64,000 bases of DNA from Oscillospiraceae bacterium (GCA_030539275.1 JAUNSK010000006.1:1-64000); one strand, 5' to 3'; counted from the stretch's first letter, positions 34,242 to 43,817 are shown. Numbers and translations are program-made. The notes: generated from the letters alone by a model not told the origin.

Positions 34242-35129
34242 ATGAAAAGAAAAAATAATTTCATACCCGCTGCAGTTTTTATATCAGCTGTTGTCTGCAG
34301 TACAGTGTATTTGTCCGGTGCAGCCAATGCAGCATCCTCATTACCATCTATGAGTGAGGTCAAGAGTATTTTACTCAGAGAAATGCAGCCTGAACCGGAT
34401 ATCAGTTATGATATCGACAATAACTCAGAAGTGGATGTGTTTGACTATATGACACTAAAACAGAAGTTTCTTTATCCACAGCATAATACATCTCAGACCG
34501 TAACAACGGTCAGAAAAGTTGTAGTATGTGATTCAATGAACAGAGTACTTTCAAAGAGCGGATATAAACTTGCGGATATAGGACAGTCACGTCAGATAGT
34601 GAGCGTTGAATCAGACGGGATGAAGTGCTCAGTAAGATTATATGAAAAGAATGATTACTCATGGGATGAGGTGCGTACAGCCTCTGGAATAGTCGGAAAA
34701 AACGGAGTCTCAAAGGATAAGCATGAGGGTGATTACCGGACACCGGCAGGCCTGTTTACATTCGGGGTTGCTTTTGGTACACAGAATATGAATGATCTGA
34801 AAATGCAGTATCGCAGGATAACCGAAAACAGCTACTGGGTGGATGATGTATCAAGTCCGTATTACAATCAGTGGGTTGAGACAAGCAACGTTACTTTTTC
34901 AAGTGCTGAGCATCTTATCAAATATCCTGATGCTTACAAATATGCCGCTGCAATCAACTATAACACTGATCCGGTCATTAAAAATGCTGGTTCAGCTATC
35001 TTTCTGCACTGTGCAAAAGGCAGCTATACTGCCGGATGTGTTGCTGTACCTGAAAACGATATGCTCTATATTCTCAGATGGCTTGATTCATCAAAAAATC
35101 CGATGATACTTATCTGCTCATCTTCTTGA
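34242..35129 (+). CDS. Secreted YkuD L,D-transpeptidase-like protein with dockerin-type segment
   Basis: A 295-residue exported protein: signal peptide to about residue 31 (ANAAS), one dockerin-type calcium loop (DIDNNSEVDVFDYMTLKQKF, 57-76) with only a degenerate partner, a Thr/Val linker, and a YkuD domain (about 92-294). The YkuD catalytic motif HCAKGSYTAGC gives His256 and nucleophile Cys266. YkuD enzymes make L,D-crosslinks in peptidoglycan or attach proteins to it. Together with a dockerin-like half-repeat this could link the cell wall to the cellulosome, which is inference. An AAAGGA site precedes the ATG. First of the dockerin cluster. Confidence 0.85.
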   Translation: MKRKNNFIPAAVFISAVVCSTVYLSGAANAASSLPSMSEVKSILLREMQPEPDISYDIDNNSEVDVFDYMTLKQKFLYPQHNTSQTVTTVRKVVVCDSMNRVLSKSGYKLADIGQSRQIVSVESDGMKCSVRLYEKNDYSWDEVRTASGIVGKNGVSKDKHEGDYRTPAGLFTFGVAFGTQNMNDLKMQYRRITENSYWVDDVSSPYYNQWVETSNVTFSSAEHLIKYPDAYKYAAAINYNTDPVIKNAGSAIFLHCAKGSYTAGCVAVPENDMLYILRWLDSSKNPMILICSSS

Positions 35130-35364
35130 AAATGTGTTATATATTATTCTCAAAGACATGACAACTGAAATGTCTGATGGAAACATTAAATAATATTGTA
35201 AATATTTTTAATTTGCTGTAGCTTTTTTGTCATAGCGGAAGTATTATTATTATGAAAGAATGTAATATGATGAATAATTAAATCATTGAATCTGGCTTTT
35301 TGTCAAATCGGTATTTGGATATCAATTAATATTTTAATAAATAATATTGAAGGATGGTGTTATT

Positions 35365-36987
35365 ATGAAAAAGTTTTTAGCATTTGTATGCAGCGTCGCT
35401 CTGATAGGAGCGTCATTGGGTATTACACCGACACATTCATCAGCTGCTGATGTGGATGATTCGATGAAATATGATATCAACGGAGACTCAAGCATCACTG
35501 TAAAGGACCTGGCAGCAATGAAAAATCTGCTCCTCGGTATAGGCGCATCAGATCAGCAGTTAAACGGAGATGTGAATAAGGATGGAAAAATCAACATTAT
35601 TGATTTTATTTATCTGAAATCATTTTTTATGGGGACAGATTATTCAAAGCAAGATATCGGATATGTAAATGTCGATGAAATAACTTATGGAAATACCAGA
35701 GCTGCTTTTTCTGAAAAAGAAAAAAGCTATTACTATACTGCGGCTTTGTTTAAATCATATCAGCAGATGCTGGATTACATAGAGGAAGCTGATAAAGATC
35801 ATGTTGATTTAAGTAACCTCACAGCTACTTACACTGAAGAGTTTTTTGAAAAACAATGTGTTGTGCTTTCATTTACCAATTCAATAATTGAACCTGAATA
35901 TTTTGAGTCAGCTCAGGTCAGCGGCAGCACACTCTCACTGAATTTCTTTGATTCACATCATTCTGAACCTATGCCGTGGCTTAATTATGTTACAGTTACT
36001 CTGGATAAAAGTGAATTAGAAGGACTGGATGTACAAACGGCAAAATATTGTACAAATGAAGTGGAGATACCGCAGGATGAAATCAGTATAGAGTGTATAT
36101 CAGCTGAGTCAGTCTATAGTGTTGACGAGTGGTTTGATTCTCAGGAGAAGCTTGCGGGGATATTTACTGATCAGACAGACCGTGATTATTACATGCAAAA
36201 GTATGACAGTGATTTTTTTGAAGACAATGTAATTCTTGCTGCTACTGAAGCAATTAAAACATCAAGTACGGAAGCCTATTATGATAATGAGTTCTTTTCG
36301 ATGCGAATATATGGTGATTCAGTTGAAGATATTTATCTTACACTGATTGCTGTTCCGAGAAAATATTACGACGCAAGAAAAGTACTGGTATCATCAAGAT
36401 ATACAAATGTAGCTTACAAACCTGCTGTTTATCTTTATCCAGAAGAAGAGACAGAGGTAACAGTAAGTGTTGATCTCAACGGTGATTTTACATGTGTATA
36501 TCCGGAATTTACAGACCCTGATACAAGTACATGGAAAGTTACTGCAAATCCTGACGGTACTTTGTATACTGAAGATGGTTCACAATACAGTTATCTGTTC
36601 TGGGAAGGTACACAGAAAGCTGACTGGGATATGTCTGAAGGATTCATCGTAAGGGGATGTGATACTCTTGCATTCCTTAAAAAACAACTGCCTCTGATGG
36701 GACTAACACCTAAGGAATACAATGACTTTATTGTTTACTGGCTGCCTCAGATGCAAAATAACGGGTATAACTACATTACCTTCCAGACAGACAGTTATAC
36801 TGACAATGCAGTACTGAATGTAACTCCTCAGGCTGACAGTGTTCTGAGAGTGTTTATGGCATACATGCCTGTAAATGAAAAGGAAGCACAGACTCTTAAG
36901 GAAACAACACAGGAACCGGTTTTTGATTCATTTTCAAGAGACGGATTTACTGTTGTTGAGTGGGGCGGTACTAAAATATCCAGGTAA
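35365..36987 (+). CDS. Secreted dockerin protein with a conserved domain of unknown function
   Basis: A 540-residue protein: signal peptide (to about 29, HSSAA), then a complete N-terminal dockerin with two loops (DINGDSSITVKDLAAMKNLL and DVNKDGKINIIDFIYLKSFF, about 38-98). A Glu/Tyr-rich middle region follows, and then a C-terminal domain (about 360-540) that opens KPAVYLYPEEETEVTVSVDL and ends FTVVEWGG. I recognise this last pattern from uncharacterised clostridial surface proteins but know no function. ATG 35365 is preferred over an in-frame TTG at 35347. The dockerin should attach it to a cohesin of a scaffoldin. No catalytic motif is visible. Confidence 0.82.
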   Translation: MKKFLAFVCSVALIGASLGITPTHSSAADVDDSMKYDINGDSSITVKDLAAMKNLLLGIGASDQQLNGDVNKDGKINIIDFIYLKSFFMGTDYSKQDIGYVNVDEITYGNTRAAFSEKEKSYYYTAALFKSYQQMLDYIEEADKDHVDLSNLTATYTEEFFEKQCVVLSFTNSIIEPEYFESAQVSGSTLSLNFFDSHHSEPMPWLNYVTVTLDKSELEGLDVQTAKYCTNEVEIPQDEISIECISAESVYSVDEWFDSQEKLAGIFTDQTDRDYYMQKYDSDFFEDNVILAATEAIKTSSTEAYYDNEFFSMRIYGDSVEDIYLTLIAVPRKYYDARKVLVSSRYTNVAYKPAVYLYPEEETEVTVSVDLNGDFTCVYPEFTDPDTSTWKVTANPDGTLYTEDGSQYSYLFWEGTQKADWDMSEGFIVRGCDTLAFLKKQLPLMGLTPKEYNDFIVYWLPQMQNNGYNYITFQTDSYTDNAVLNVTPQADSVLRVFMAYMPVNEKEAQTLKETTQEPVFDSFSRDGFTVVEWGGTKISR

Positions 36988-37022
36988 TACTGATATATTC
37001 AGCATATGAGTGTTATTTTTCC

Positions 37023-37054
37023 GGCAGGATCATACTGATCCTGCCTCTTTTTTA
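37023..37054 (+). terminator. Rho-independent terminator
   Basis: GGCAGGATCA at 37023-37032 pairs perfectly with TGATCCTGCC at 37036-37045 over a 3-base loop, then TCTTTTTT. Confidence 0.85.
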
Positions 37055-37153
37055 TTGTGTAATATATGTATATAAATGTTAAATTATAGATTGATTTTTT
37101 TGAAACAGTAAATATGTTGAAAAAGACACAAAATTTTTATTAAAGTAACTAAA

Positions 37154-37182
37154 TTGTAATCATGGCAGATATATGATATAAT
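37154..37182 (+). promoter_or_regulatory. Sigma-A-type promoter of the AraC gene at 37239
   Basis: TTGTAA at 37154-37159, 17-base spacer, TATAAT at 37177-37182, with an extended TGA. Confidence 0.6.
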
Positions 37183-37238
37183 AATTATAAAATAAAGAAC
37201 GGATAATACAATATTCTACATAATAAAGGAGTGGTTTC

Positions 37239-38003
37239 ATGCATCTTGTTTCAGATAAGTCAATGTGCGAACAACTTTGTTCACAGCGCGAAAATGAATT
37301 TCAGCATACTCCGATAGACCATGAAGTAGCATTCTATGAAAGCATCTGTTCGGGTGATATCGATGCTGTAAAATCTCTCGCAACACCGTTATGTTCAAAA
37401 GGGTATGGAGTCTTAAGCAAGAACCCTCTTCAGAATCTGAAATATCATTTTACCATTTCAGTTGCAATGATCACGCGTTTTTGTGTAAACGGAGGTATGA
37501 CATCAGAGGAAGCGTACAGCCTTAGTGATGCATTTATTATCAAGGCTGATGAATGCAAAGAGGAAAAACAGGTCCATGAGCTTCACAAGGAAATGATAGT
37601 GTCTTTTACAGACTGTATGAAAAAGGTGAAAAACAGTAAGGTCTATTCAAAACCTATTGTACAGACTATTGATTATGTAAACGGTCATCTGCATCAGAGG
37701 ATCATGATAGCTGAGATCGCTGATCATCTGTCACTGAGTGTCTCATATCTTTCAAGACTTTTCAAGACCGAAACTGACATGACACTCAGCGAATACATAA
37801 ATATAAAAAAGGTCGAGGCGGCAACTGATATGCTTCAGTTCACAAATTACTCAAACCTTGAGATAAGTACACTTCTTTGTTTCAGTTCACAGAGCTATTT
37901 TATTAAAATTTTCAGAAAATACGTAGGAATGACTCCTAAGAACTATAAGAAAAAAAGTCGTTTTCCGGAATGGAAGAACCTTGATCAGAAGACTCCGGTC
38001 TGA
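37239..38003 (+). CDS. AraC-family regulator upstream of the xylanase gene
   Basis: A 254-residue regulator built like its paralogue at 24178: N-terminal domain with LQNLKYHFTISVAMITRF and GGMTSEEAYSLSDAFI, then two AraC helix-turn-helix motifs (LSVSYLSRLFKTETDMTL and QSYFIKIFRKYVGMTPKNYK). AGGAG lies 7 bases before the ATG. It is followed after 184 bases, on the same strand, by the GH10/GH43 xylanase gene, whose promoter has a good -10 but no clear -35. That arrangement suggests it activates the xylanase gene. Confidence 0.88.
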   Translation: MHLVSDKSMCEQLCSQRENEFQHTPIDHEVAFYESICSGDIDAVKSLATPLCSKGYGVLSKNPLQNLKYHFTISVAMITRFCVNGGMTSEEAYSLSDAFIIKADECKEEKQVHELHKEMIVSFTDCMKKVKNSKVYSKPIVQTIDYVNGHLHQRIMIAEIADHLSLSVSYLSRLFKTETDMTLSEYINIKKVEAATDMLQFTNYSNLEISTLLCFSSQSYFIKIFRKYVGMTPKNYKKKSRFPEWKNLDQKTPV

Positions 38004-38144
38004 TGTGCAATTGTGCTAAAATACATAACTATTTGTGCTGGCGTTATCACGAATTTATGAAAGTTTGTAAAAATATGAATATTTGATATCAATAAGTTAC
38101 TACAAAAGACAAAATATATGTATATTTAAACTGTCTTTTTATAG

Positions 38145-38150
38145 TATAAT
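38145..38150 (+). promoter_or_regulatory. -10 element of the xylanase promoter
   Basis: TATAAT at 38145-38150, 37 bases before the start codon. The -35 position holds only AT-rich sequence (around 38121-38128), as expected for a promoter needing an activator such as the AraC protein encoded just upstream. Confidence 0.4.
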
Positions 38151-38187
38151 AATCTATGCAAGTAAACGATTACAAGGAGGTATAATA

Positions 38188-41100
38188 ATGCATTTTAAAA
38201 AAATCGCAGCCGGAATAACAGCTTTAGCCTGTTGTGTCGGTATGGTATCTCTTCAGCCGTTCGCGGGCGAAAAAACATATGCGGCTGAACTGGTATGCAA
38301 TGACTTTGAAGTGACTTATGACGGATGGTATGGGAATTCGGATTATGTGAAGCTTGACGCACTCGATGAGGCAGGCTTTGATGCTTCAAGGGGTATGGTA
38401 GTTTCAGGACGTCAGGTTCCTGCAGATGGTGCAAGTTCATCAAAAGGATTTTATCTTGAGGGTGGAGTTGATTATTCTTACAGTGTAAAGGTTTTCAGCG
38501 AATCCGATGAAAAATTCAATGTAACTCTTCTCTGCAAGGATATGGATACTGATGAATGTACCGAGGCAGTTCTTTTCAATCAGGAAGTCCAGGGCGGAAA
38601 GTGGACAGAACTTAAAACTAACTACAAAGCACCAAAGGGAAGTTATTATTTTAATGTTTCCATAACAACAGACAGTACAAATGATTTCAGTTTTGATGAC
38701 TTTTATGTTACACAAAAGGTTAAAAGCAACTCTCAAACAATAAATGCTGCTTCAGCAAATCAAGGCCTTAAGGATGAATTTGCACATTATTTCAGAGTTG
38801 GTTCAGTTCTTAACGGCGGAACAGTTAAAGACTCTTCTATCACAGCTAATATGATAAAGAACTTTAACAGTATTACATGTGAAAATGAAATGAAGCCTGA
38901 TGCTACACTGGTTCAGTCCCAGAGCAGCGGTACTAATGTTGGTGTTTCACTTAACAGTGCAGCAAGTATCCTTGACTTCTGTTCCAAGAACGGAATAGGC
39001 GTCAGAGGACATACGCTTGTATGGCATTCACAGACTCCTGAATGGTTTTTCAAGGAGAATTTCCAGCAGTCAGGTGCGTGGGTATCTTCTTCTACGATGG
39101 ATGTGAGAATGGAGAGCTACATCAAGAATATGTTCCAGACAATACAGAAACAATATCCGTCTCTTAATCTCTATGCATATGACGTTGCAAATGAATGTGT
39201 AAGTGATGACAGCAACAGAACTGCAAATAACGGCGGTGCCAGAGTACCCGGATACGGCGATGGAAAATCACCATGGGTTCAGGTATACGGCAACAACAGC
39301 TTCCTTACAAAGGCATTTACATATGCAAGAAAATATGCACCGGCAACAACAAAGCTTTATTATAACGATTATAATGAATACTGGGATCACAAGCGTGACT
39401 GCATAGCAAGTACATGTGAGGATCTTTACAAAAAAGGCATTCTTGACGGTATCGGAATGCAGTCTCATATTAATGCTGACTCCAGCGGTTTTTCCGGAAC
39501 ATCAGCATATATTACAGCAATGAAAAAGTTTGCAGCTATCGGATGTGATGTACAGTGCACTGAACTTGATATCAGTATTGAAGGCGGAAAATTCTCATTG
39601 CAGCAGCAGGCTGAAAAGTACAAGGCAATATTCCAGGCAGCAATGGATCTGAATTCTACATCAACAAAGGGCAAGGTCAGAGCAATTTGTGTCTGGGGTC
39701 CGAATGATGCAAATACATGGATAAAAACTGAAAATGCTCCGCTTCTTTTCGATACAAACAATCAGGCAAAGCCGGCATACAATACACTCATAGGTATGCT
39801 TCCTGAATCCCAGTGGGGAGACGGAAAAAATCCAACAGATGGCGGTACAGTTGCACCGATCGAGCCAAATGAATATGGCTGGTACTTCCAGGATGGCTTT
39901 GAGGGTACAACAGGTGACTGGGCAGGACGTGGAGATGCTGCTGTCCAGACGAGCGGCAGAACTGCTTATGTTGGAAGCGAATCACTTCTTGTTTCCGGCA
40001 GAACTTCAGCATGGAACGGCGCAGCAAAATCACTCAGTCCTTCAGTATTCAAGCCAGGAACAGAGTACAGCTTCAGTTCCAACGTTATGTACCTTGACGG
40101 CGGCGCAACTGACACATTCTATATGAAGCTTCAGTATGTTGACTCGGCCGGAGAAACAAACTATTCAACAATTGCAGAAGCTACAGCAATAAACGGTTCA
40201 TGGGTACAGCTTGCAAATACAAAGTACATGATTCCGGAAGATGCATCAGATATGCAGCTTTATGTAGAAACTGCTGATTCTACAAATAATTTCTACGTTG
40301 ATGAGGTTATCGGAGCTGTTGCAGGAACATCAATAAAGGGTGCAGGAGAATCCAAAAAGATAACACTTGGAGATGTTGACTGCGACGGCAATATAAACTC
40401 TCTTGATTTTGTTCTTATAAAGAACGGATTCCTTTACGGAATAGATGATGCTGCTTCAAAGATCGCAGCTGACGTTGATCAGAGCGGTGTGTTTGATGTA
40501 AAGGACGCATTGCTTCTTCAGAGTTACCTTCTTGGAAAAATTGATGTATTCCCGGTTGCTGAAAAGGTAATTGATACAGCGGCTATGGAAGCTAAGTTCT
40601 CAGGAGTTACTCTTGCATCAAGCTATAAAAAAGACGGCGAAAACAACCCTCTTTATACTCAGCGTTTCGGTGCAGACCCAGGATTCATGGTTTACAAAGA
40701 CAGAATTTATGTTTATACAACAAACGATGCTTTTGAGTATGACAGCAACGGTAAGCTCAAGGAAAACAGCTACGATGTAGGAACAATCAACTGTTGTTCA
40801 TCTGCTGATCTCGTAAACTGGACAGATCACGGTGCTATACCGGTTGCAGGCAAAAACGGCAGAACACAGGGTGGTGCAGCATCATGGGCATTCGCCTCAT
40901 GGGCTCCTGATGCTTGCTGGAAAACAATCAACGGCAAGGATAAATTCTTCCTTTACTTCGCAAACAGCGGCGGCGGTATCGGTGTTCTTACAGCTGATTC
41001 ACCAACAGGCCCCTGGACAGATCCGCTCGGTCACGCACTTGTAACTGGTCAGTCTCCTAACTGCGGCGATGTAGTCTGGATGTTCGACCCAGGCGTTATG

Positions 41101-42012
41101 GTTGATGATGACGGTACAGGTTACCTCTATTTCGGCGGCGGTGTTGACGGAAAGGATAAGTCAAATCCTAAGACAGGCAGATGCGTAAAGCTTGGTGCTG
41201 ACATGATTTCTCTTGCAGGCACACCTGTTACAATGGAAACTCCTTACCTCTTTGAAGATTCAAGTATTATCAAAATAGGTGATACATATTATTATTCATA
41301 CTGTTCAAACTGGGATGTTCCTGGAGGAACACAGATCAACGGTCAGTCATTCAACAGTGGTGACATCTGCTACATGACTTCCAAGAACCCACTCGGACCT
41401 TGGACAAAATCACAGTTCGGCGGTATGGTATTCAGAAACACAGGTGCTCAGGGACTTGACAAGGGCGGTAACAACCACCATTCAATAGTTGAATTCAAGG
41501 GCAAGTACTACGTTCTCTATCATACAAGAGTGGTTGAAAACCGTATGGGTATCACACAGAACTACCGTTCACCAAGTATCAGTGAGGCAACTATTTCAAA
41601 CGGAAAAATCACTTGTAAAGGTTCACATACAGGTGTAAGTCAGCTCGAAACACTAAGTCCTTATTCAAAGATCCAGGCAGAAACAATGTCTAACCAGTCC
41701 AGTGGAATTACAGTAAGTGGTGTAGGCGACACAACTGTTTCCGCTAAGAAGGGCAACTGGATTAAGGTAAGCGGTGTTGACTTCAAGAACGGATGCACAA
41801 AACTCACAGTAAATGCATCTTCTAAAACAGGCAGTGCTATCAAAATCTGCACAGGCAGTCCTTCAGGCACTGTTGTAGGTTATGTAGACCTCTCAACTGC
41901 ATCAGGTGGTCTTAAAGAACTTACAGTACCAGTTAAAAACCTCTCATCAACACAGGATATCTACTTCGTATTCAGTGATGAAACAGTGTTAGACTGGTGG
42001 AGCTTTTCTTAA
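38188..42012 (+). CDS. Bifunctional cellulosomal xylanase/arabinofuranosidase-type enzyme (CBM22-GH10-CBM22-dockerin-GH43-CBM6)
   Basis: A 1274-residue exported multimodular enzyme. Order: signal peptide (to about 29); CBM22-like domain (about 33-175); GH10 endo-1,4-beta-xylanase (about 190-540) with acid/base Glu336 in DVANECV and nucleophile Glu459 in CTELDIS; second CBM22-like domain (about 565-715); internal dockerin with two loops (GDVDCDGNINSLDFVLIKN and ADVDQSGVFDVKDALLLQS, about 726-790); GH43 domain (about 800-1140; DPGFMVYKD, WAPDACW, ACVMDPG-type MFDPGVMVDDDG, EDSSIIK); and a C-terminal CBM6-like domain. GH10 cuts xylan; GH43 likely removes arabinose or xylose side groups. ATG 38188 follows AAGGAGG; a longer frame lacks a site. 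Confidence 0.95.
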   Translation: MHFKKIAAGITALACCVGMVSLQPFAGEKTYAAELVCNDFEVTYDGWYGNSDYVKLDALDEAGFDASRGMVVSGRQVPADGASSSKGFYLEGGVDYSYSVKVFSESDEKFNVTLLCKDMDTDECTEAVLFNQEVQGGKWTELKTNYKAPKGSYYFNVSITTDSTNDFSFDDFYVTQKVKSNSQTINAASANQGLKDEFAHYFRVGSVLNGGTVKDSSITANMIKNFNSITCENEMKPDATLVQSQSSGTNVGVSLNSAASILDFCSKNGIGVRGHTLVWHSQTPEWFFKENFQQSGAWVSSSTMDVRMESYIKNMFQTIQKQYPSLNLYAYDVANECVSDDSNRTANNGGARVPGYGDGKSPWVQVYGNNSFLTKAFTYARKYAPATTKLYYNDYNEYWDHKRDCIASTCEDLYKKGILDGIGMQSHINADSSGFSGTSAYITAMKKFAAIGCDVQCTELDISIEGGKFSLQQQAEKYKAIFQAAMDLNSTSTKGKVRAICVWGPNDANTWIKTENAPLLFDTNNQAKPAYNTLIGMLPESQWGDGKNPTDGGTVAPIEPNEYGWYFQDGFEGTTGDWAGRGDAAVQTSGRTAYVGSESLLVSGRTSAWNGAAKSLSPSVFKPGTEYSFSSNVMYLDGGATDTFYMKLQYVDSAGETNYSTIAEATAINGSWVQLANTKYMIPEDASDMQLYVETADSTNNFYVDEVIGAVAGTSIKGAGESKKITLGDVDCDGNINSLDFVLIKNGFLYGIDDAASKIAADVDQSGVFDVKDALLLQSYLLGKIDVFPVAEKVIDTAAMEAKFSGVTLASSYKKDGENNPLYTQRFGADPGFMVYKDRIYVYTTNDAFEYDSNGKLKENSYDVGTINCCSSADLVNWTDHGAIPVAGKNGRTQGGAASWAFASWAPDACWKTINGKDKFFLYFANSGGGIGVLTADSPTGPWTDPLGHALVTGQSPNCGDVVWMFDPGVMVDDDGTGYLYFGGGVDGKDKSNPKTGRCVKLGADMISLAGTPVTMETPYLFEDSSIIKIGDTYYYSYCSNWDVPGGTQINGQSFNSGDICYMTSKNPLGPWTKSQFGGMVFRNTGAQGLDKGGNNHHSIVEFKGKYYVLYHTRVVENRMGITQNYRSPSISEATISNGKITCKGSHTGVSQLETLSPYSKIQAETMSNQSSGITVSGVGDTTVSAKKGNWIKVSGVDFKNGCTKLTVNASSKTGSAIKICTGSPSGTVVGYVDLSTASGGLKELTVPVKNLSSTQDIYFVFSDETVLDWWSFS

Positions 42013-42045
42013 ACAAACCTAACCTTCATTTACATTATAAAACAG

Positions 42046-42079
42046 AAACCATCTGCAGTTGCTGCAGGTGGTTTTTGTT
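42046..42079 (+). terminator. Rho-independent terminator of the xylanase gene
   Basis: AAACCATCTGCAG at 42046-42058 pairs with CTGCAGGTGGTTT at 42062-42074 (one wobble), followed by TTGTTTT. Confidence 0.85.
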
Positions 42080-42301
42080 TTGCATTATAACACAAATCAT
42101 GGTCAGTATATGGTCCGAAAAATAAGATCATTATTCTGCCTGATATATTATAACAGACAGTAATCAAATAAGTCTGATAAGCATATATGCCTATAATTAA
42201 TGATTATTGGTAAACAATGATCATTACTGGCAACTTGTAGCTATTATACAATAAATATTATTTTTTATCTGTTAAAATGTCGAAAATGATACAAATTTGA
42301 A

Positions 42302-42330
42302 TTGACACATCTGTATTTTAGTGTTATCAT
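42302..42330 (+). promoter_or_regulatory. Strong sigma-A-type promoter
   Basis: Consensus TTGACA at 42302-42307, 17-base spacer, TATCAT at 42325-42330. Confidence 0.7.
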
Positions 42331-42360
42331 ATTAATAGACGGATTAAAGGGGGGCATTAT

Positions 42361-43701
42361 ATGGCTGCAGTAAATGAAGTAATAATTGTATCATCATTTG
42401 TATTATGTATTGTTGGATTTATGGTTGCAAATAATATTTATTTTCTCAAAGGATTAAAGCTTAAAGACAAAATAACTAAAAATATCCTTCTGTTACTTAT
42501 CTCACCGTTGACTTTGGCTTATTTACAGTATACTGTAAGCCACAACACAGCAAGTATAGCTTCTATGTTATTTGGTTTAGGAACAGATTCCCTGGCATAT
42601 AAGCTTATATTTTCATTCACAGAAATACTCGTTATAACGATTTTGTTGTGGGCATTTAACCGGTTATATTCAAAGATAATAGAATCAAATTTAAACGTAT
42701 GCCGTTTCATTTATTTTCTTTTCATTATAGTCATTTTCTGCGTGGATTCGATTTCATTCAGTCCGCTTACTGTGTTGACAGTGTCGCTGATACTGCTTGG
42801 ATATAACTATCATCTGTTCGGAAACAATATGAAAATCTTTACGGATAACATAGATGAACGTGCTATAAAGAGAATAAATATTCTTCCTGTAGCTGTGCTT
42901 GCTATGCAATATATCTTGCTTACTTTCTGGAACATAATTCCTGACAGCCTTGCGAGTAATGGTAAGATTTCAGCGTTGTCTGTAATTATGGCATGTTTCA
43001 GCGTAGGGCTCTATGTATTCCTTTGCTTATCATATAAAATAACATTTAATAACTATGAACAAACAATCATGATCAAACATGACTCTGAAGAAAAAATAAA
43101 AACTCAGGAAGAAATAATCCTGGCTTTTGCAGAAATGATAGAGGCAAAATCAAGTCAGACAGGACAACATGTTAAACGAGTTTCCGAATACAGTTATGTT
43201 CTTGCAAAAGGAATGGGTATCAGTGAGGAGGAGGCTCAGAAAATACGTATTGCCTCTATGATGCATGATATAGGCAAATTTTTTATTCCTTCAGAAATTC
43301 TTGAAAAGCCGTGTAAATTAACAAAAGAAGAATTTGAAATTATCAAAACTCATGTTACACTCGGAGAAAATATTCTTCATAATGCACCAGGTGACATAAT
43401 GGCATATGCAAAACAGATTGCTCTTGATCATCATGAAAAATGGAATGGAAAAGGGTATCTGTCAAAAAAAGGGCCTGATATCAGTCTTGCCGGAAGAATA
43501 GTAGCGATTGCCGACGTTTATGATGCACTTGTAAGCAAAAGGAGCTACAAGGATGCCTGGACTGAGGCAAATGCGAGAAAGCAGATAATATCTGACAGCG
43601 GAACACATTTTGATCCAAAGATAATTAATGCTTTTATTGAAAACTATAGTGATATACTTAGTGTTCTTAATTCTTTCCCTGATGGAAACGCAGCCGGATA
43701 G
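42361..43701 (+). CDS. Membrane HD-GYP-type phosphodiesterase-like protein
   Basis: A 446-residue protein with about seven N-terminal membrane segments (5-230), then a cytoplasmic HD-GYP-like domain (about 250-435). The HD pair is His302-Asp303 in MMHDIGK, and the second metal box is HHEKWNGKGYL (357-367) where HD-GYP proteins normally read GYP. ADVYDAL follows as usual. HD-GYP enzymes hydrolyse cyclic di-GMP or related dinucleotides. The Pro-to-Leu change may alter partner or substrate choice. The membrane part could sense an envelope signal. A GGGGGG ribosome site and strong promoter support expression; monocistronic. Confidence 0.87.
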   Translation: MAAVNEVIIVSSFVLCIVGFMVANNIYFLKGLKLKDKITKNILLLLISPLTLAYLQYTVSHNTASIASMLFGLGTDSLAYKLIFSFTEILVITILLWAFNRLYSKIIESNLNVCRFIYFLFIIVIFCVDSISFSPLTVLTVSLILLGYNYHLFGNNMKIFTDNIDERAIKRINILPVAVLAMQYILLTFWNIIPDSLASNGKISALSVIMACFSVGLYVFLCLSYKITFNNYEQTIMIKHDSEEKIKTQEEIILAFAEMIEAKSSQTGQHVKRVSEYSYVLAKGMGISEEEAQKIRIASMMHDIGKFFIPSEILEKPCKLTKEEFEIIKTHVTLGENILHNAPGDIMAYAKQIALDHHEKWNGKGYLSKKGPDISLAGRIVAIADVYDALVSKRSYKDAWTEANARKQIISDSGTHFDPKIINAFIENYSDILSVLNSFPDGNAAG

Positions 43702-43760
43702 GCAGTTCGTTTACAGAATTACTTTTTAAAGCTTTATAAAAATGATCATATTTCCAGTGT

Positions 43761-43817
43761 ACTGACCTCTGATAGCCAGATCGAATAATCTGACGACCGG
43801 ATGTCAGTTTTTTTATT
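43761..43817 (+). terminator. Stem-loop terminator
   Basis: ACTGAC at 43761-43766 pairs with GTCAGT at 43803-43808, enclosing an imperfect inner stem, and runs into TTTTTTT. Confidence 0.65.

Larger units (their letters stand above)
42013..42360. other. Intergenic region after the xylanase gene
   Basis: A 348-base gap holding the xylanase terminator (42046-42079), an AT-rich stretch with TGATTATTGG and AATGATCATTA repeats of no clear meaning (about 42196-42230), and the promoter of the HD-domain gene (42302-42330). No gene is seen. Confidence 0.6.
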
